A stretch of DNA of 64,000 nucleotides from Linepithema humile. Lineage: Eukaryota > Arthropoda > Insecta > Hymenoptera > Formicidae. A program made the translations under genes and the position numbers. The stretch spans positions 4,216,001 through 4,280,000 of the forward strand of contig NC_090128.1 of assembly GCF_040581485.1 (NCBI RefSeq). Reading direction: 5' to 3'. The notes under the pieces were generated by a model. It had not been told where the DNA came from. It made no database searches and saw only the letters and a program-made list of their open reading frames with translations. Below are positions 32,901 to 45,425 of the stretch, in pieces (position 1 is the first letter of the stretch; the number at the start of each line of letters is the position of its first letter).

Positions 32901-35900
32901 TCTCTCCAGCAGCGGGGAGGTAGTAGCAGTGGTGGTGACGCAGTGGGTGTAGAGAGAGGTGAAGGAGTGATTGCCATGACTACGACAGGAGCCCAGTATG
33001 CCCTCGCAGCAGCATCCACCGGGGCTAATAACAGTGGGGGTAGCTCCGCAGCGGTAGGGGTAGAATCTAAGCCAAGTGTGGTTGTCGTGACTACTACTTC
33101 CAGTTCCAGTGGCAATGGTAACGGAGCACAGAGTCAGTCAGCCAGAGGCCAGCAGCTTATCACTGTTGTAACAAGCCCTGATCCTTCCAGTCCAAATAAT
33201 CTGCAACCTATCCAGGTTAGTAATATTATTTTGTATCATTGACACATTATGCCTTTTGCTAATACAATTTGTGAAGAAGATCAGTAATTATATTTATAAA
33301 TTGTGAAAATTATCATCTTAATATTTTATAAGACACACATGTCAAACTGATTGAATTAAATGTCGTGTTTGAGTAAATTTAATTAAATGTAACAATGTCA
33401 ATTAAATTTATTTTCTTCACAATTGTTATTTATTTTATTATTGTGGGATAGATAAAAATATAATATAATGAAAATGTAACAAAATTATTCAATATATATG
33501 TGATTTTTGGTAGATACTGTAGCATCTGTTTGCAGTGTACTTCTATTGGTGCTGTACATCCAATCTGATAACATGTTTGAGCCATCTGCTCTTAATAGCT
33601 GATAACAGTGATACACACAAATGTCAAATAAAATCTAGATCAGTTCTGTACATAGAAAATATATGTATTTATTTATGTAAAAGGCATAAATAATTTTTTG
33701 TTTTTATTATCAAAATAAACCGTGGGCTTTGAGAACACGTATACTATAAGTAATGATTTAGTTATTGGTTCAGGATTCGCTTGAAACGGCTGCAGATTCT
33801 TCCAACGGTTCGACAGGTACATCGGCACATGTTACAGCACAAGTAGTAGTTAATACTACTCACTCAGGCCAGCATACTCTAGTGGACTCTGACGCTGCTT
33901 CGACGTCAGCTGGCACTATCGTCAGTGATTCCCCGCACTACATTACAGTCACAGGTAATAGCCGAATATAAAAGTACCGTCAGATATTGAAGATCCTTAC
34001 TTTATTGCAATGCGCACATCTCTAATTACAAAGCATCAAGTTGCAAAACAGTCACACGCTAAACTGTAGATATCCGCTCGCGTAAGCATAGACATTAATA
34101 TCAATAATTGCAAATTAACTTACTATTTGCGGTGAGTATGAGGATCAGTTGGAAAAATTATAGTGTTTGAGTAGAGATATGGCCCTTTCCATGCTGCTGA
34201 AAAACATGCACCTCTGTACTTCTACTCTGACTACACTAGGCACCAGTGATTCGCCATCCTACGCGTCCCTCACAACGGCTGTAGGTGAGGGCAGAATATA
34301 AAACAGCATGTTATATATCCTTTATCTGTACATTTTAATTTTGTAGAATTACAAGATCAGTGACCTGCATCCTTATTTCGGCATCTAACTTATCCAGTCT
34401 ATTTAATTTGTCTATCGGATTCAAGCGTTTGTAATAAACAAATACAACTAATTTAGAATTTTTTAATACTTTCAGCAAAACTGCTCTCACTTTATCCGAA
34501 TGCCAAAGCATTTTAAACGTTAAGGAAGTTTTCAAAGATTTCTTTTACAGCAGTATGTTAAAATTCACAGCAGTGTTTAACATTTTTTTTTGCATTTATA
34601 CTAGAGCTTTTTTTTTACGTGTCGATACAAGTACTGTATGTTTTCAAATATATCTAACCATTGTATCTATTTTGTTTCAGTGTCCGGTGACGGAGAGGCG
34701 GTGGGGTCCGAATCGGTTTCTCATCCAACCTATGTTCAATATGTTGAGGGGGATGGTTCCACGTATATACCAGCGAATGGCCAGATGTAAGTTATTGAAA
34801 TCTCGTATATTTGATCTATGAGTTATTTATCACTTGCAAAGTGTGTTAAAATTTGTATTTAATTCTCCGCAGGACATATCCTGTTTATGCCGTCGGCGAG
34901 GCGGGAACGATGTACACTCCAGGCTCAAGTCAATACTACACTTCAGGAACAACACCAGTAACATATGCACAGGTGAATTTGACATCCGAATAATTACAAT
35001 CGATCAGCGAGTGTGATAATTACAATGTCAGCGATATTGCGTTAGGTCACGGGACAAGGCTCGAATACAACCACTGGACAACTATTATCACAGGGCAATG
35101 GCACGTACTTGATCCAGCAGGGTGTAGTAGAGAGCGACCCGACCACTCATGCGCTCATATCCGCGCGCGCCAGTCCGCAGACGGAAACGGCGGTAAGATT
35201 GCATGTCCCGCGACTCCTCAGGCTGCTTTCACTTTCTAGAAGCTGAGTAAATTAGTCTCGGATTACATTTGAATGATCGCGACCTGAAGTATGTACGTAC
35301 GCCTGATCTCTGCAGGCATGGGGACCTGTGCTCTGCATGATCGTATGGGACATAAAAAATTGTACCGAAGTTTTTTTTTTTTTTTTTTGCAAGTTTTGAG
35401 ATGACTTACATTTACGAATTTCAGTGCAAAGTTTGCAGACATATAACTGCGAATTAGTACTCGAGGTAAACTTCTTTTCTTCATTCGGGGGTTAACGAGG
35501 CATGTTGGGTTGTTTGATAGGAGGCGGTGGTTAGCGGGGGTGGCGGGGCGTACTTGATCAGCGGTAATTCTGGAAGTACTACTGTCACCGTGGAAGAGGC
35601 AGCAGCCGCGGCTGCAAACATGACGCATGCCGCTAGAGTCTCCCAGGCCACCGTAAGAAAAGACCTATTCCCCAATTTTTTTAGCTCATCTGATGTACTA
35701 ATCATTATTCTTTTAATTTTTTTAGCATGTCTATTATTAATTAGATTGCTTTGAAGATATCGCTCCAGTATATTTTTTTGTGCATAGTTTAATTGTTAAG
35801 TTTTTTCATGTAAGATATCGCTCTAATATGTTTTTGTGCATAATTTCATTTTTAAGCTCTTTTCCAACGAGACGTGATTATGCAGTCGCGATAGATTTTT

Positions 35901-38634
35901 CGAAAATCGTTGTGACTAATCAATTATTTGGTATTAATCAGAATTTATTTTTGCAATTTGATATTTTTTCTGTAGTACAATTTTTTATTTCAATTTTTTA
36001 ATGAAATGTGTTTGACATCTTTTATATGAATGTTTAACGAAGCAAAATATTTTCATTTTTCTTATGTTTTTAAAACATACGGTATTTACAAAATATGAAT
36101 ATTAATCGAGCATGCATGTCGATTTAGGTGCAATGGTTATTGGAAAATTACGAAACCGCTGATGGTGTGTCCCTTCCGAGATCGACTCTTTACAATCATT
36201 ACCTACGTCATTGTTCCGAAAGCAAATTAGAGCCCGTAAATGCAGCCAGTTTTGGAAAATTGATACGATCTGTGTTCTTAGGATTGAGAACTAGGCGCTT
36301 AGGGACTAGGTAAAGGATTTTGTAATAATTTACTGCAACAAAATTAATTTGCGTAATAATATATATGTTCGAAAAACATGATGGTTTATATTTTTCGCTA
36401 CATTGTTATTTTGATTGTAGGGGAAATTCGAAATATCATTATTATGGAATTCGCGTGAAACCAAGTTCGCCTCTAGTTATGTTGAATGAGGATGGCATGT
36501 CAAGACAACAGCAGAGCGCAAACTCTCAAACCAAGCGATTTAAATTCGTCAATCAAAAGCAGGAGTCGTCCTATGAGAATAACACGCACGTCAATACAAA
36601 TATCTCCTCCAACTCTTCGCCGCCGCAATATCATCAGTATCTCGGCGGAGCGAGCGGCGCCATTCCCGATTTCCCAGAGATCTTTATCACTCACGATTCG
36701 TCTTTGCCTGAAGATTGCACGCTCGAAGACATCGATACGTTCCGCAGCATATACAGGGAACATTGCGAAGCGTTTTTAGACGCAGTACTAAATTTCGAAT
36801 TTGCCACGGTGGAAAGTCTCTGGAGGGAATTTTGGCGCAGCCAGGACAATAATAATGGTGATGAGTGCGAAGAGGAGAAGTATTTATCAAAGTAAGACAC
36901 ATAATATTTATTAAAGAAATTTATATCACACGAGAATTAAATTTAGTTCATTTTTAAGTAATATTTATTCTTTAAATTGAGAAGAATGGTAAAGTATTAA
37001 AATTTAATTATTAACGTTTTAATATAAAAGGTAGTAAAATATTTAAATTTTGTTAACGTTTCAAGTACTTTACTTATAAATGTTTATTTGTATAAGTCAT
37101 ATTAATCATGTCACAACTAACATTATATTTTTTTATTTTTCAGAACTAAACTATATCAGATGTGTAAGTGTACAGAGGTACAAGACTTTATTAAAAAAGT
37201 GGACTATACATTCTATCAGAATCTAGTCGAAGTATTAATGCCTAATGTATTGCGACCAATACCAAGTATGTATTGCAAAATCTGTTATTATTCTGTCTGT
37301 TTATTATGCAGATTTATACATTAAATATTTCTTTGCTAGGTTCATTGACACAGTCTATCCGGAATTTTGCGAAAGGACTAGAATCTTGGTTACAATCAGC
37401 AATGGCCGACTGTCCCCAGGAAATGACGCAAATTAAGGTATTATTTAGAGTTCACACACGTTCCTTTGACTAAAGATCACATTCTTATTTGTTGTATAAT
37501 AATATCATTAAATATATTTTCACAATTTTATTATCATATATGTAATAATAGTAATGTTATATATAAATTATACAATATAATTATTGTTTGCAGTTAACTG
37601 CGGTGTCAGCTTTTGCTCAAACTTTAAGGCGCTATACATCATTAAATCATCTCGCACAGGCCGCGCGGGCGGTACTTCAAAATTCTAGTCAAATCAATCA
37701 AATGTTAGCTGATTTGAACCGCGTTGACTTTCATAATGTACAAGAACAAGTAAGTGGTCATTAATGTTCTTTTAAGTCGTTTAACATATATGCATCAAGT
37801 AAATTCATGAGTATGTATTATGCGTATGTATCTCTTTAGGCGTCCTGGGTATGCCAATGTGATTACGGAATGGTACAACGTCTCGAGGCAGACTTTAAAG
37901 TAACATTACAGCAACAAAATTCACTGGAGGATTGGGCAATCTGGCTGAAAGGTGTTGTTACTCAAGTGCTTAAACCATTTGAAGAGAAACCAACGTTCGC
38001 TAAAGCTGCACGTCAATTTTTGCTCAAATGGTCGTTTTATAGGTATTTCTTATTTTTTATTACATTAATCAAATATATTTGTTTTACATTTTTAATAACA
38101 TTTACATTTTGTTTTTCATAGCTCGATGGTTATCCGAGATCTCACTTTGAGAAGCGCGGCGAGTTTCGGATCTTTTCATCTCATCAGATTACTTTACGAC
38201 GAATACATGTTTTATTTAATAGAGCATCAAGTCGCTATCGCAACCGGGACTACGCCAATAGCTGTAATGGGAGATGTTAGTATATTTTAGCATATTTATT
38301 ATCGCAATATTTATACTACATTGCATTTCCTGTGTACTTATATTAATTTAATTAGTTTTTGTTATAGCCTTTCTTGAAAGTATTTTTATATAAAAGATTT
38401 TCAAATTTTATTATATTTTAATTTCAGAAAACTCAAAATTGCTCTTTACTTAGTAACTTTGGAGCAACATCTAATGGAGGTAAGGCAAATCTTATTGCGC
38501 ACAATGTTCATTTAACATCCTTAGTAAAATTTTATTTTTTTCAGCTATCTTAGAAATTGATTTAATACTAATTGTGAAATTGTATTTCAGATGCATCTAA
38601 TGCGAGCCAACCGAAACGTACGAAGCTAAGCTAA
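29985..38634 (+). CDS. RFX: RFX1/2/3-type winged-helix transcription factor
   Basis: Sixteen exons: 29985-29994, 32896-33215, 33774-33954, 34681-34786, 34873-34972, 35046-35192, 35521-35652, 36128-36309, 36421-36891, 37144-37265, 37340-37437, 37594-37749, 37840-38042, 38122-38275, 38428-38479 and 38591-38634. They give 825 residues; an extra 45-nt exon at 34240-34284 fits in frame. Exon 1 codes only MKT plus one base, joining to DSSLQQR. The N-terminal half is Ser/Thr/Gln-rich activation sequence with a YVQYVEGDGSTY motif. The RFX DNA-binding domain (exons 8-9) shows WLLENYETADGVSLPRSTLY, GLRTRRLGTRGNSKYHYYGI and the phosphate- and X-box-contacting arginines. The extended dimerisation region covers exons 9-14 (SFGSFHLIRLLYDEYMFYL). 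The tail is short with QPKRTKLS, a possible nuclear signal. RFX factors activate ciliary genes in sensory neurons. The exact paralogue (RFX1, 2 or 3) cannot be fixed by eye. Confidence 0.95.
29995..32895 (+). other. RFX intron 1
   Basis: A 2.9-kb intron bounded by GTGAGT and TTATAG. It contains the perfect hairpin element at 30389-30447 and a CpG-rich patch at about 31920-32330, which may be an enhancer or alternative promoter. The reading frame of exon 2 stays open upstream across the acceptor to an ATG at 32790, so an alternative start is conceivable. Confidence 0.6.
30389..30447. repeat. Perfect 27-bp palindrome with 5-nt loop, TA-flanked
   Basis: The arms at 30389-30415 and 30421-30447 are perfect reverse complements around the 5-nt spacer CAGCC. 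TA dinucleotides flank both ends (30387-30388 and 30448-30449). The unit has the structure of a minimal snap-back MITE, or of a hairpin RNA precursor in the sense of the RFX pre-mRNA. Confidence 0.85.
34240..34284 (+). CDS. RFX: 45-nt in-frame optional exon of RFX
   Basis: Between the exons ending 33954 and starting 34681 lies a segment with acceptor ACACTAG and donor GTGAGG. It is exactly 45 nt, matches the phase of both neighbours, and would insert Ser/Thr/Ala-rich residues (GTSDSPSYASLTTAV) without a stop. The surrounding intron is not open in that frame for long. It is a probable alternative or constitutive small exon in the activation domain. Confidence 0.6.
   Translation, partial: APVIRHPTRPSQRL
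35754..35856. repeat. Diverged tandem duplication in RFX intron
   Basis: Copies at 35754-35800 and 35812-35856 share AAGATATCGCTC, TTTTTGTGCATA and a TTAAG end in the same order, with a few substitutions and small gaps. It lies in the intron just upstream of the DNA-binding-domain exon. Confidence 0.7.
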
Positions 38635-41600
38635 CTGCGTGCCTACGCTCTTTAGTTTTGTGAGTAAATCGGTAGCACACAAAAATGCGGGGATAGCACG
38701 AAAGCATGCAGGCCTACATACAAGAGCACACTAGTCTCGTAAATTATTATTTTATATAACGTCAGATTATAATTACGACTTATAAGAAGAGGATTTTTGC
38801 ATAATGCCCACGATGTATACAACTTAAGTAAGTCTGTGTGATATAAGATATAAAAAGGGGGGAGGGATATTGTATTGTATTCCGCGAAGCCTTGTCTCAT
38901 TAACAGGTACGGCGCAGGTTTAAGGTATCGCTGGCACGATGTTTAGTATGTTAGTATATATCAAATCTAGTCAAAACATCTTTGGGGGAAAAAAAATGAA
39001 TATACGGGACCATGAATTTGTCATGCCCTTACTAGACATATGGAAAGCCCACTCAATCATGATTTCCATTGATTACTTAATGATGCATTTATTAAATGAA
39101 AGTTAATTTACTTTTATATAATATTTTTTGTGATTTATAATGTACAATCAATATTTTTTAAGACAGATTTTTACATTCAATTAAAGTTTTAAATTTTACT
39201 TCTACCTAAATTAATTCGTATGCAACAGCAATGTCAAAGGAGTGCGTTAAAACATACATATCCATTTGTTGTAACAATGTCTTTCTTAAATTAGTTGACG
39301 AAATGTTTGAAGAAAACTGTATTGAGTGGGCTTGAAATGAATATCAGTTTGTGCAAACAAAGACGCGAAAAATCAGAGTATCTTACGAGATAAAACATCT
39401 ACCTTACACTCGCGAATTTTGTTTTGCACAAATTACCCGCAACCAATTACAAAAATCCGCCCTGCCGACGGTAACATGTCAAAAGTATTCCTACCGGAAT
39501 AGAAAACAATTTAGATTGCTGTAACAATATATAAACTTTTAAAGCTTACACATATATCCGACATTCATATTTTTTAACGTAATTTATTGATTGAACATCG
39601 AGTTCTCTGTGTGGAAGTCTGTCTGAAAGCAGTTTCCACTGCAGTCCGTTGCTATTCTCTCAGTATAATTAAATGAATAGTACAAAATTGCTAAGGAAAG
39701 GAGAGAGAAAGATGCAAATATACCGAGATCATTTTAATTTACTGGTGGAATATGCAGTCGTACACACATGCGTCTTATACATTGAATATACATGTTTTAA
39801 CATAACAGATGGAATGCATGTTGTTGAAGTTAAAGGAGAAACCGCGTATCTTCGTATATCAAAGTATATAATACAAGAGTGTCTTCAATTACGCTCGATA
39901 TTCCAAAATTGGTTGACGATATCTATAATAAAAATATGTGTCGGTATATGTTTTATATCCATAGGCATTCTAATAGTCTTTTGTATTATAAAAAATAGAT
40001 GTAAGTCCAATATCGCAAAAGTTTTGTATGTTGAGTTTCATTTGTTTTTGTAAATTATTTAAGGCGATTTAATATATATATATGTTTGCGCGGTTGCGAA
40101 TGTTGCGCAACAGCGTGGTTGCGTTACACGTTTTTATTTGTTCGAACACATGAAGTTAATCTTACGTCATTTTATTTATAACGAATTGTCATATATCCGT
40201 ACGTTTGTAGAGTTGCTTCTTGAACATCGAAGACATAAGGAAGAGATAAATCAAATCGGCATTGACCTAATTATTTATAATGTAGCACCAAAGCAGTAAT
40301 AATCTAACGCGTCCATTTTTCCATGATATAATTATCTTACTTAACTAGAACTATTGATTTAATGTATATCTTTAGGTGGACTGTACATTTACGTAATTTG
40401 CGAGTAAGCCTGCATTACGGGCGAAAAATCCAATTGATATATGTATATGAATGTAAAAATATTTTTAATATTCCGTACGATATAGATGCGTGTAATCGCG
40501 CAGGTTCTCAACGAAACCAAAGTGCACCATTGCATAGATTAATTCACAACTGTTTGACTTGTTTTTTGTGACTTTAGCATAATGAGCATTGGCAAATGCT
40601 TTATTTTTCAAATTCTTATTAATTCGTTAATATGCGTATAAATTACGGGAAACTGAACGAAAGGAATGACGAGATTGCTTATGAGAATTGTATTCTTTAC
40701 ATAGCTTGCAACATTATATACTGAATTAGTATCACACTTCTCTATTACAAAGTATCAGATGTATATAATTTTTGCACTGAAGAAAAGTCGCAGTTTAATG
40801 CCGACGATAATGATAATAATGCTCGAGATCCTGACTCAGCAACAGTAATTTACTGAATCCGAATAAATATCTTTTTGCATAATGACATAGTAGGCAATGG
40901 ATTCCTACTAGATCAGGAACTAACTCGCATTTTATTGAATTCCTGAAGATACGCAACTTCCTAGAAACAAACTGAACGTTTGGCAAAGAGGAAACTTGGT
41001 GCCTTTTATTTTATAAAGAAGAAAAGAACATAGGCATTTTTTTACACGGCATCCTAGTTGTAAGATGAGCGCAAGAAAATTATCGAAATAGTATAAAATA
41101 GTGTAAAATCTACGCTTAATTTATGTTATTTTGTTTGTGTCTTGTCCTTATAAAAAAAAGGTCTATTGTATCTCACAAGATTTTTAGTATCAATACACAA
41201 AAAAGTCAGGCAGTTCTATAAAAATACTAATTTTTAAGCATAAATATGATTTGAAATTTGTTTCACTGCTCAACTGTCGACATTTATTTATTTGCATACG
41301 TTGCACACGTGCTTTATCATTAACATGCATACGTTTCGTTAAACATTACAATAGTTTTTGTGAACTTATTTACATGAGGCTTAAAATAAATGAACACCTC
41401 ACCGGTGAACAACGTACGGACAGCAAAAGACAAGTTTTACAAAATCTCTTTTGGTCGTATTTTATTTTCACTTTTGCGCTCGTCTCACAGATAAGTGATT
41501 TATGTTTAAGGATTAAATGCATATTTTTACGAAAATATTGAAATGTGAGAACGTATCTCGCGATTTAATTCCGTTTCGTTACTATCGATTCAAATTTTGC

Positions 41601-42720
41601 GTCCATATCCTGCGAATATTATCTCTTCCACGTGAATTAATATTTACTTCTACCGACGATCTTGATAAAAACGGTACTATAAGAAAACTGATCTCACCAT
41701 TTGCATAGTGATGAAAATTGAAAAATAACGCTACCACTACAAAAAATGTCTAGCATATATACATTTAATTTATTGAATAGGATTATTATGTACTAGTCAG
41801 AAAAGATTTGGTAGTGTCTAAGTGGTGAGAAACAGGGATTGAAGGAGAACGGGGAGAATACACATCGCACAGTACATCGAGCAGAATTTAGGACGTTTCT
41901 GTAACTGTAATGAGCTTATATGTGTAAAGATATAAAAAAAAATCTATCGTCGATATGTGTACGTAGAATGTAAGGATATGGCTTTATATGGAACGACTCG
42001 TGGCGTTCTTTCGCCGCCGATAGAAATCCGAGATCGGCAAGCAAAACGACACGGGTACCGGAAAGAAATGCACATGGGTGGGAAAGAAAATCCACACGTT
42101 TCTCTGAGATGCCCGGTGCATTCTACCGTATCCGTCGCGTTGTGCTTGTACTACTTTAAGATTAGAGGAATCGCTCTAATTGTAAGTTTTACAATCGCCG
42201 CGATGATCGGTGGGTAAAAGTAGTCCGATAGTTACTGTACGCAAGATCAAACACACACATCGTGGTTTCCTATGTTGCGAGATAAGTAAACACGGCCTTA
42301 AATATTTCCGACTTACCGTACGACGGAGAGGGAAAAATAAAACTATAGGGAGAAAGAGGGAGTGGGAGAACGATAAGGGGTGGACGGGGGACAGATTTGA
42401 GAAGAAAAAAAAAAAAGAATCACTGCGTTCCGAAAGAAAAAGCAGGAAAAGAAAAAGTAGAAGTGTCATCGTTTTTCCTTGTGACGTATAGAAAATATTT
42501 TGATACCTCCAGATTTGCATAAATCAAGTGTCATTCGTTACCGCTTGGATAAGATTATTTTTACTGAACGCCGCTCAAAATGAGAAAAAAAAAGAGAGAG
42601 AAAGAGAAAGAAACAACAGCAAGAAAAAAAACAATATATGAATCGCGCGAGACGTAAGAATCTCTAAGAGTCTGTGTGAATGTGCGGATCACGAGAAATA
42701 AATAATAAATATATGTTTAA
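38635..42720 (+). other. Probable long RFX 3' UTR and downstream sequence
   Basis: No conserved coding sequence was recognised. The stretch holds a 126-codon ORF at 39673-40053 with one hydrophobic segment, purine-rich runs at 42320-42480 and 42585-42630, and an AATAAATAATAAAT cluster near 42700 that could end a roughly 4-kb 3' UTR. A 13-bp inverted repeat (39045-39057 and 39321-39333, AAGCCCACTCAAT) may mark a 289-bp MITE. The UTR length is inference. Confidence 0.35.
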
Positions 42721-43364
42721 AACTTGTAATTGCACGATCTTTACAACCATTCATTATCACATGTTTTTAGCAAAAATGAATGCATATTGCTAATTGCGTA
42801 TTTAAATTTAGTAGCGTATAAAATTAATAATATATACATTTGTTTAATTTATATCTAATCTTTATATAATTTGCGTTATTTGCATTGATCAGCTTTATCT
42901 TTTCAAATATTTTATGTTCTATATTCCTTATACTTTTTATATGTACGTTCTATATTCTGTATCTCTGCGTTACGTGTTGCGTGACACATTTTAACAAACA
43001 TTGTAGTTTCTTGAATTTTGTTACCGTGAAATTGATAGCGATGATTCATTTATCTTATCGTCGTATTTGCGCCGCGCTGATTAATAAGACTTCAATCGTT
43101 TGAAAATTATACGATACGTAAATGATATGTAATATTTACTTTGTAAGATAAAGCTTTACTTTTATCTGTCGACGTATTGTATAATGCAGTTAATATTTTT
43201 GTATTGTATACTGCTCGTTATATCATTTTGCACGTTTGCGAAGTTCAAGTGCGTCGCTTGCATAATTCCTATCATTTCGCTAATACGCAAAAAAAAACAC
43301 GTGGCGATTTAACCGTGAACTTTTGCCTCTTCAGAAATTATATTTAAATTTGAGTTTTTTTTCA

Positions 43365-43405
<41 letters not shown>

Positions 43406-45425
43406 GCAAGCGTATATTTTTTATCACGTTGTCTTATATATCCTCGTGTACGTAGTGCTCAAAACTAAACATATTCTGTCGACATTGAATTTGCGCACGA
43501 AGTCAAATCTATTTAATTTTTTTACTTTCTGCATTCGAAACATTATCTATCTAGGCCGACAGGAAATTTGTAGGAAAGTCTAGAAAGTATAATGGCAAAA
43601 AAATTGACCCAATGCCTCTGTTTTTTTTATTCATATTTATTTTCTTACATAACTTCTTTTTTTTTCTATTATCATAATATACACATGGTTCAGTGAATCA
43701 TCGAATCGTCGACGGTATCAACAAATGCAGTTAAAAGTAATAGGTTTTAGATTTATATTAGCTCCATTTTTTCGTTTTAATTAATCCTTTGATTGCGAAA
43801 GACGTATTTACGCCTTCAAAAAGTTAACCTTTCAGTTATCTAAAATAAATATCAATAAATATCAATTGTTCTATCTGTTGACAAAGTTTATCTATAAGTT
43901 TAACGGTTGTTAACAAGTAATTTTATTCCAACTATCACGAGTAAGTATTACTGATAGCTGAGGATAACTGAAAAACAAAGTCTACCAAAAAGTTGAAACA
44001 ACCGGCTCTTAATAGTAAAAAATATAAAATTTTAAACGATTTGTGTTATTCTACGTTATGAATACTTAGAAAGCAGTAGTTGAAAAAAAATTGTACATGT
44101 TCTAGCAGCAGTTGGATTGTTAGGTAACGAACAAGGTTCATGTGTTCTTGCTAGTAATAAATATACAAAATCTCGCAAACTTTATTTGCTATTATCCTTG
44201 AACCTTGTTCGTTACCTAGTACGATTTTTCTTCAAACCATTAAACAGCTATAAAAATAGATAGTATTTCGAGTTATAAATACATTCAGAGATTTACAAAA
44301 ACGTTTAAATATATATCTATATATCAAATTGTTATTCAATATTTGTTGTCAATATAAATTGAATGACTCAAGATAATGTGAATATTGCTGAATCACACAG
44401 CTCAATAAGTTGATAATACAATTGTATTGAAATCAGAACATCGGACGATACGTTAGCATTTTATAATTTTCCTTAAAAGTTACAGGTTACAAGTTAAATA
44501 AAATTGTCTTCGCGAATATTTAAGTTTCTGCGCATATATCCATATTTATCACTTGATAATGAATGTCTGAATTTTAACTTGATTTCAATAGAAACCTATT
44601 TACTCAAATATATGCAATTATGAGGAATACTTTATCCAATTTTGCTATTTTTAACTTTTTTTAAAAGTAGATCGTATGATATTAAAAGAGAAACGATTTA
44701 TTTTGATGTCACATTTTTCCTCGTATTTAAAATAGCGTGATATCAAGGCAAATTGTGTCTCTCGTATTAATATCACGCGATTAACTTTCAGAGAAAGTTA
44801 AAAAATTGCAAAATTTTGATTGTAAGATTCTACGCGAGGATTTGAGACGTTGCTATGGCATAATGTCTTATTACATGTTGTCTAAACACGAAGCGATTGC
44901 TGCAAACGTCCGGAACGCGCGTACTTTGCACTCTTATTACAAGCAGAGAGAGCAGGCGAGACGATTCGCACGCGCGAATTTGTGGAAAGAGAGGCAGCGA
45001 AGAAAATGACTAAGTAAGAATTTTGTAGCGTATATGAAATGCACTACGATCATATATATATATATATATATATATATTATACATATAAGCATATCATGTG
45101 CTATCATGCAATTACAGAACAACCACGCAGAACATTACTGACTTGCAGCAGCTGATTCAAACGACGAAGACAACTCGCTCGTCACCTCAGTCATCTCTCT
45201 CTTTCCGTCTTTCTCTCTCTCTCTCTCTTTTTCTCCCTCTTTCCCTCTTGCTTCATTTTGTCTCCCACCAGCTTTACTTTCATCACCACCACCACCACCT
45301 GTTTAGTGCGAGTTGCTCGCGCTTGCCCAGGCTTGGCTTTTGCTCGGAAACCCACGCGCGATAGTTTAACTGTCGCACCAGGACGGTGCAGCTGATACCA
45401 TAAAACGTGACGTCGAATCATCGGA
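42721..45425. other. AT-rich intergenic region before ABCD3
   Basis: Mostly AT-rich sequence with a T-run at about 43371-43398 and a TA repeat near 45052-45076. A 67-codon Arg-rich ORF at 44806-45009 is open but not recognised. From about 45150 the CT-rich and CpG-rich sequence is the probable ABCD3 promoter and 5' UTR. Confidence 0.4.
44123..44216. mobile_element. 94-bp MITE-like element with 18-bp perfect TIRs and TA flanks
   Basis: The sequence GGTAACGAACAAGGTTCA at 44123-44140 is repeated in perfect inversion at 44199-44216. Each end is flanked by TA (44121-44122 and 44217-44218), giving 20 bp of symmetry with the target dinucleotide included. The interior is noncoding. The structure fits a non-autonomous Tc1/mariner element. 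Confidence 0.75.

Noticed and set aside
44806..45009. 67-codon Arg-rich ORF upstream of ABCD3
   Set aside because: No family recognised and no evidence linking it to ABCD3; kept only as a note in the intergenic description.
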